Assembly (NCBI GenBank): GCA_011526395.1 | Contig: WTHW01000059.1 | Location: forward strand, 1-7,115 | Direction: 5' to 3' | Origin: Alphaproteobacteria bacterium | Lineage (GTDB): Bacteria > Pseudomonadota > Alphaproteobacteria > Puniceispirillales > Puniceispirillaceae | Length of the DNA: 7,115 nt | Part shown: piece after piece, positions 6,326 to 7,115 of the stretch | Layout: each line of letters opens with the position of its first letter | Numbering within the stretch: the first letter of the stretch is position 1 | Program-made: the position numbers and the translations under genes | The notes under the pieces: model-generated | The model's input: the letters and a program-made list of their open reading frames with translations, nothing else | Told to the model about the DNA's origin: nothing | Databases searched by the model: none

Positions 6326-7115
6326 TTAAATGACATCAAGAGATGTCTGCAACTCATCATAATCTTTCATACAGAAGTAATTCTCACCACCGAATATTGT
6401 CTGCAACATTGTGTAATCAGTCAAAATGGAATCGGCGTCAAACAGGCTTTCATCAGTTACTTCATAGCGGTTTGTTGCATCAAAATTGACAGTTGTTACG
6501 CCGTCATTTAGCGCGAATGTGAAGGTTAATTGGCTTATGTATTTTTTACCAGCTGATGTCTCGAACTGCGCTTTGATAATGGGGGCATCTTCATCTCCGG
6601 CAAACCCGGTGACCATTGTGATTGGCGTGACACCTGTTTTTTGAGTCTCGTCACTAAAGAATAATGTATCCTCAGCACGCTTGAAGTTAACAATGGTATC
6701 ATTACCATCTGTCAATTCCCATTGACCTGCATCATTTGCATCACTGTTGAATACGACGATCACATGGTCAGTACCAGCGCCCAATTCGATACGGTCATTG
6801 CCTCTACCACCGATGATGGTATCACGACCATAACCACCAACAATAATGTCACCAGTGTTAATGGTATTATTGGTGGTGATAACATCATCACCTGCACCGG
6901 CATTAATGAAATCAGGCAGATCACTACCTGCTATTGTCTCTCCACTAGAGGTGCCAAAAATTGCGCCACCAACATCAGATGTAATCTTATCAATGAAATT
7001 ATTATTTACGTTGATGGTAACCGCTTGCTCGACAGGTGGCAAAGAGCCAGATGTGGCAATAATCGTGAAGCTGTAGCTGGGTTTGGTCTCATAATCTGGT
7101 GTGGTGGCAGACTGA
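6326..7115 (-). CDS. C-terminal part of a large cadherin-like/RTX secreted protein, N-terminus beyond the window
   Basis: The frame is open from the TAA at 6326-6328 to the window edge, giving 262 residues of what is probably a much longer protein. An in-frame TTG at 7040-7042 is not a credible start, because coding similarity continues upstream. The first 38 or so residues read like the last strands of a cadherin-type repeat (DYETKPSYSFTIIATS, then AVTINVNN). Residues about 72-119 hold four RTX-type Gly/Asp nonapeptides. After them comes TIVNFKRAEDTLFFSDE, like the 'I.DF..GDDKL.F' element that follows RTX blocks, and then about 125 residues ending in NYFCMKDYDELQTSLDVI. Such proteins usually leave the cell by a type I secretion system that reads a C-terminal signal, fold on binding calcium outside, and act as adhesins or exoproteins. 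No secretion gene is in the window. One Cys lies near the C-terminus, uncommon in RTX proteins. Adhesin is the likeliest role; enzyme or S-layer protein is possible. Confidence 0.82.
   Translation of the reverse strand, partial: QSATTPDYETKPSYSFTIIATSGSLPPVEQAVTINVNNNFIDKITSDVGGAIFGTSSGETIAGSDLPDFINAGAGDDVITTNNTINTGDIIVGGYGRDTIIGGRGNDRIELGAGTDHVIVVFNSDANDAGQWELTDGNDTIVNFKRAEDTLFFSDETQKTGVTPITMVTGFAGDEDAPIIKAQFETSAGKKYISQLTFTFALNDGVTTVNFDATNRYEVTDESLFDADSILTDYTMLQTIFGGENYFCMKDYDELQTSLDVI
6758..6901 (-). repeat. RTX calcium-binding nonapeptide block
   Basis: Within the secreted-protein gene, four units follow the pattern G-G-x-G-x-D-hydrophobic: AGAGDDVI, GGYGRDTII, GGRGNDRIE and LGAGTDHVI. 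The first is separated from the second by an Asn/Thr-rich insert (TTNNTINTGDII). The Gly and Asp side chains would form a parallel beta-roll binding Ca2+ between turns. The block is short compared with classical toxins, which carry ten or more units, although more may lie upstream of the window. Confidence 0.8.
7001..7115 (-). other. End of a cadherin-like repeat domain (partial)
   Basis: The 38 residues encoded here run from the window edge to the linker before the RTX block. They read PDYETKPSYSFTIIAT, a 7-residue turn (SGSLPPV), then EQAVTINVNN. This is the usual ending of bacterial cadherin and cadherin-like repeats: 'DyE...sYsftV.AtD', then 'vtI.V.d'. The common Asp after 'AT' is replaced by Ser-Gly. 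It suggests that tandem repeats of this domain continue upstream of the window. Confidence 0.6.

Noticed and set aside
6872..6892. Near-perfect hairpin (9-bp arms, 3-base loop) inside the RTX gene
   Set aside because: It arises from codons for Gly-Asp-Asp-Val-Ile-Thr-Thr in the calcium-binding repeat. On the transcribed mRNA strand one pair becomes an A-C mismatch and no T-run follows, so it is not a terminator.
7040..7042. TTG as start codon of the RTX gene
   Set aside because: The frame stays open to the window edge and the upstream residues continue a cadherin-like repeat, so the real start lies outside the window.
1..7115. CRISPR array, tRNA, insertion sequence or phage genes
   Set aside because: No regularly spaced direct repeats, cloverleaf, transposase motif or terminal inverted repeats were seen on either strand. 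Nearly the whole window is accounted for by minus-strand genes.

Overview
The window looks like a chromosomal segment of an alphaproteobacterium with modest GC content (roughly 40-45% by eye), possibly a marine lineage. The main clue is the gene chain rarA - crcB - rluC-type pseudouridine synthase - HAD phosphatase - ATP12-like chaperone, an order I recall from many alphaproteobacteria. ATP12, the F1-ATPase assembly factor, is itself essentially an alphaproteobacterial/mitochondrial family. I cannot name a genus.

Every supported gene is on the minus strand, so transcription runs from high to low coordinates. The right end (6326-7115) holds the C-terminal part of a large secreted or surface protein: the end of a cadherin-like repeat, a short block of RTX calcium-binding nonapeptides, and a C-terminal domain of about 140 residues. 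It is cut by the window edge. A 76-base gap follows, holding a weak hairpin/T-run and a weak promoter candidate.

The rest (1-6249) is one very tightly packed, probably co-transcribed series: rarA (replication-fork AAA+ ATPase), a DUF429-like protein with a probable RNase H-type fold, crcB/fluC (fluoride channel), an RluA/RluC-family 23S rRNA pseudouridine synthase, a phosphoglycolate-phosphatase-like HAD hydrolase, an ATP12 chaperone, and pccB (carboxyltransferase subunit of propionyl-CoA carboxylase), which runs off the left edge. Three junctions are ATGA overlaps, one is best read as TAATG, and the two remaining gaps are 15 and 36 bases. Any functional unity is loose: replication rescue, fluoride export, ribosome modification, metabolite clean-up, ATP synthase assembly and propionate carbon entry are all housekeeping roles.

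No tRNA, rRNA, CRISPR array, insertion sequence, attachment site or origin was seen, and no gene-free stretch exceeds 80 bases. The least explained element is the DUF429-like gene between rarA and crcB. Its conserved acidic residues are spaced as might be expected of an RNase H-fold enzyme, and its start codon overlaps the rarA stop. I do not see convincing evidence of a wholly new system.
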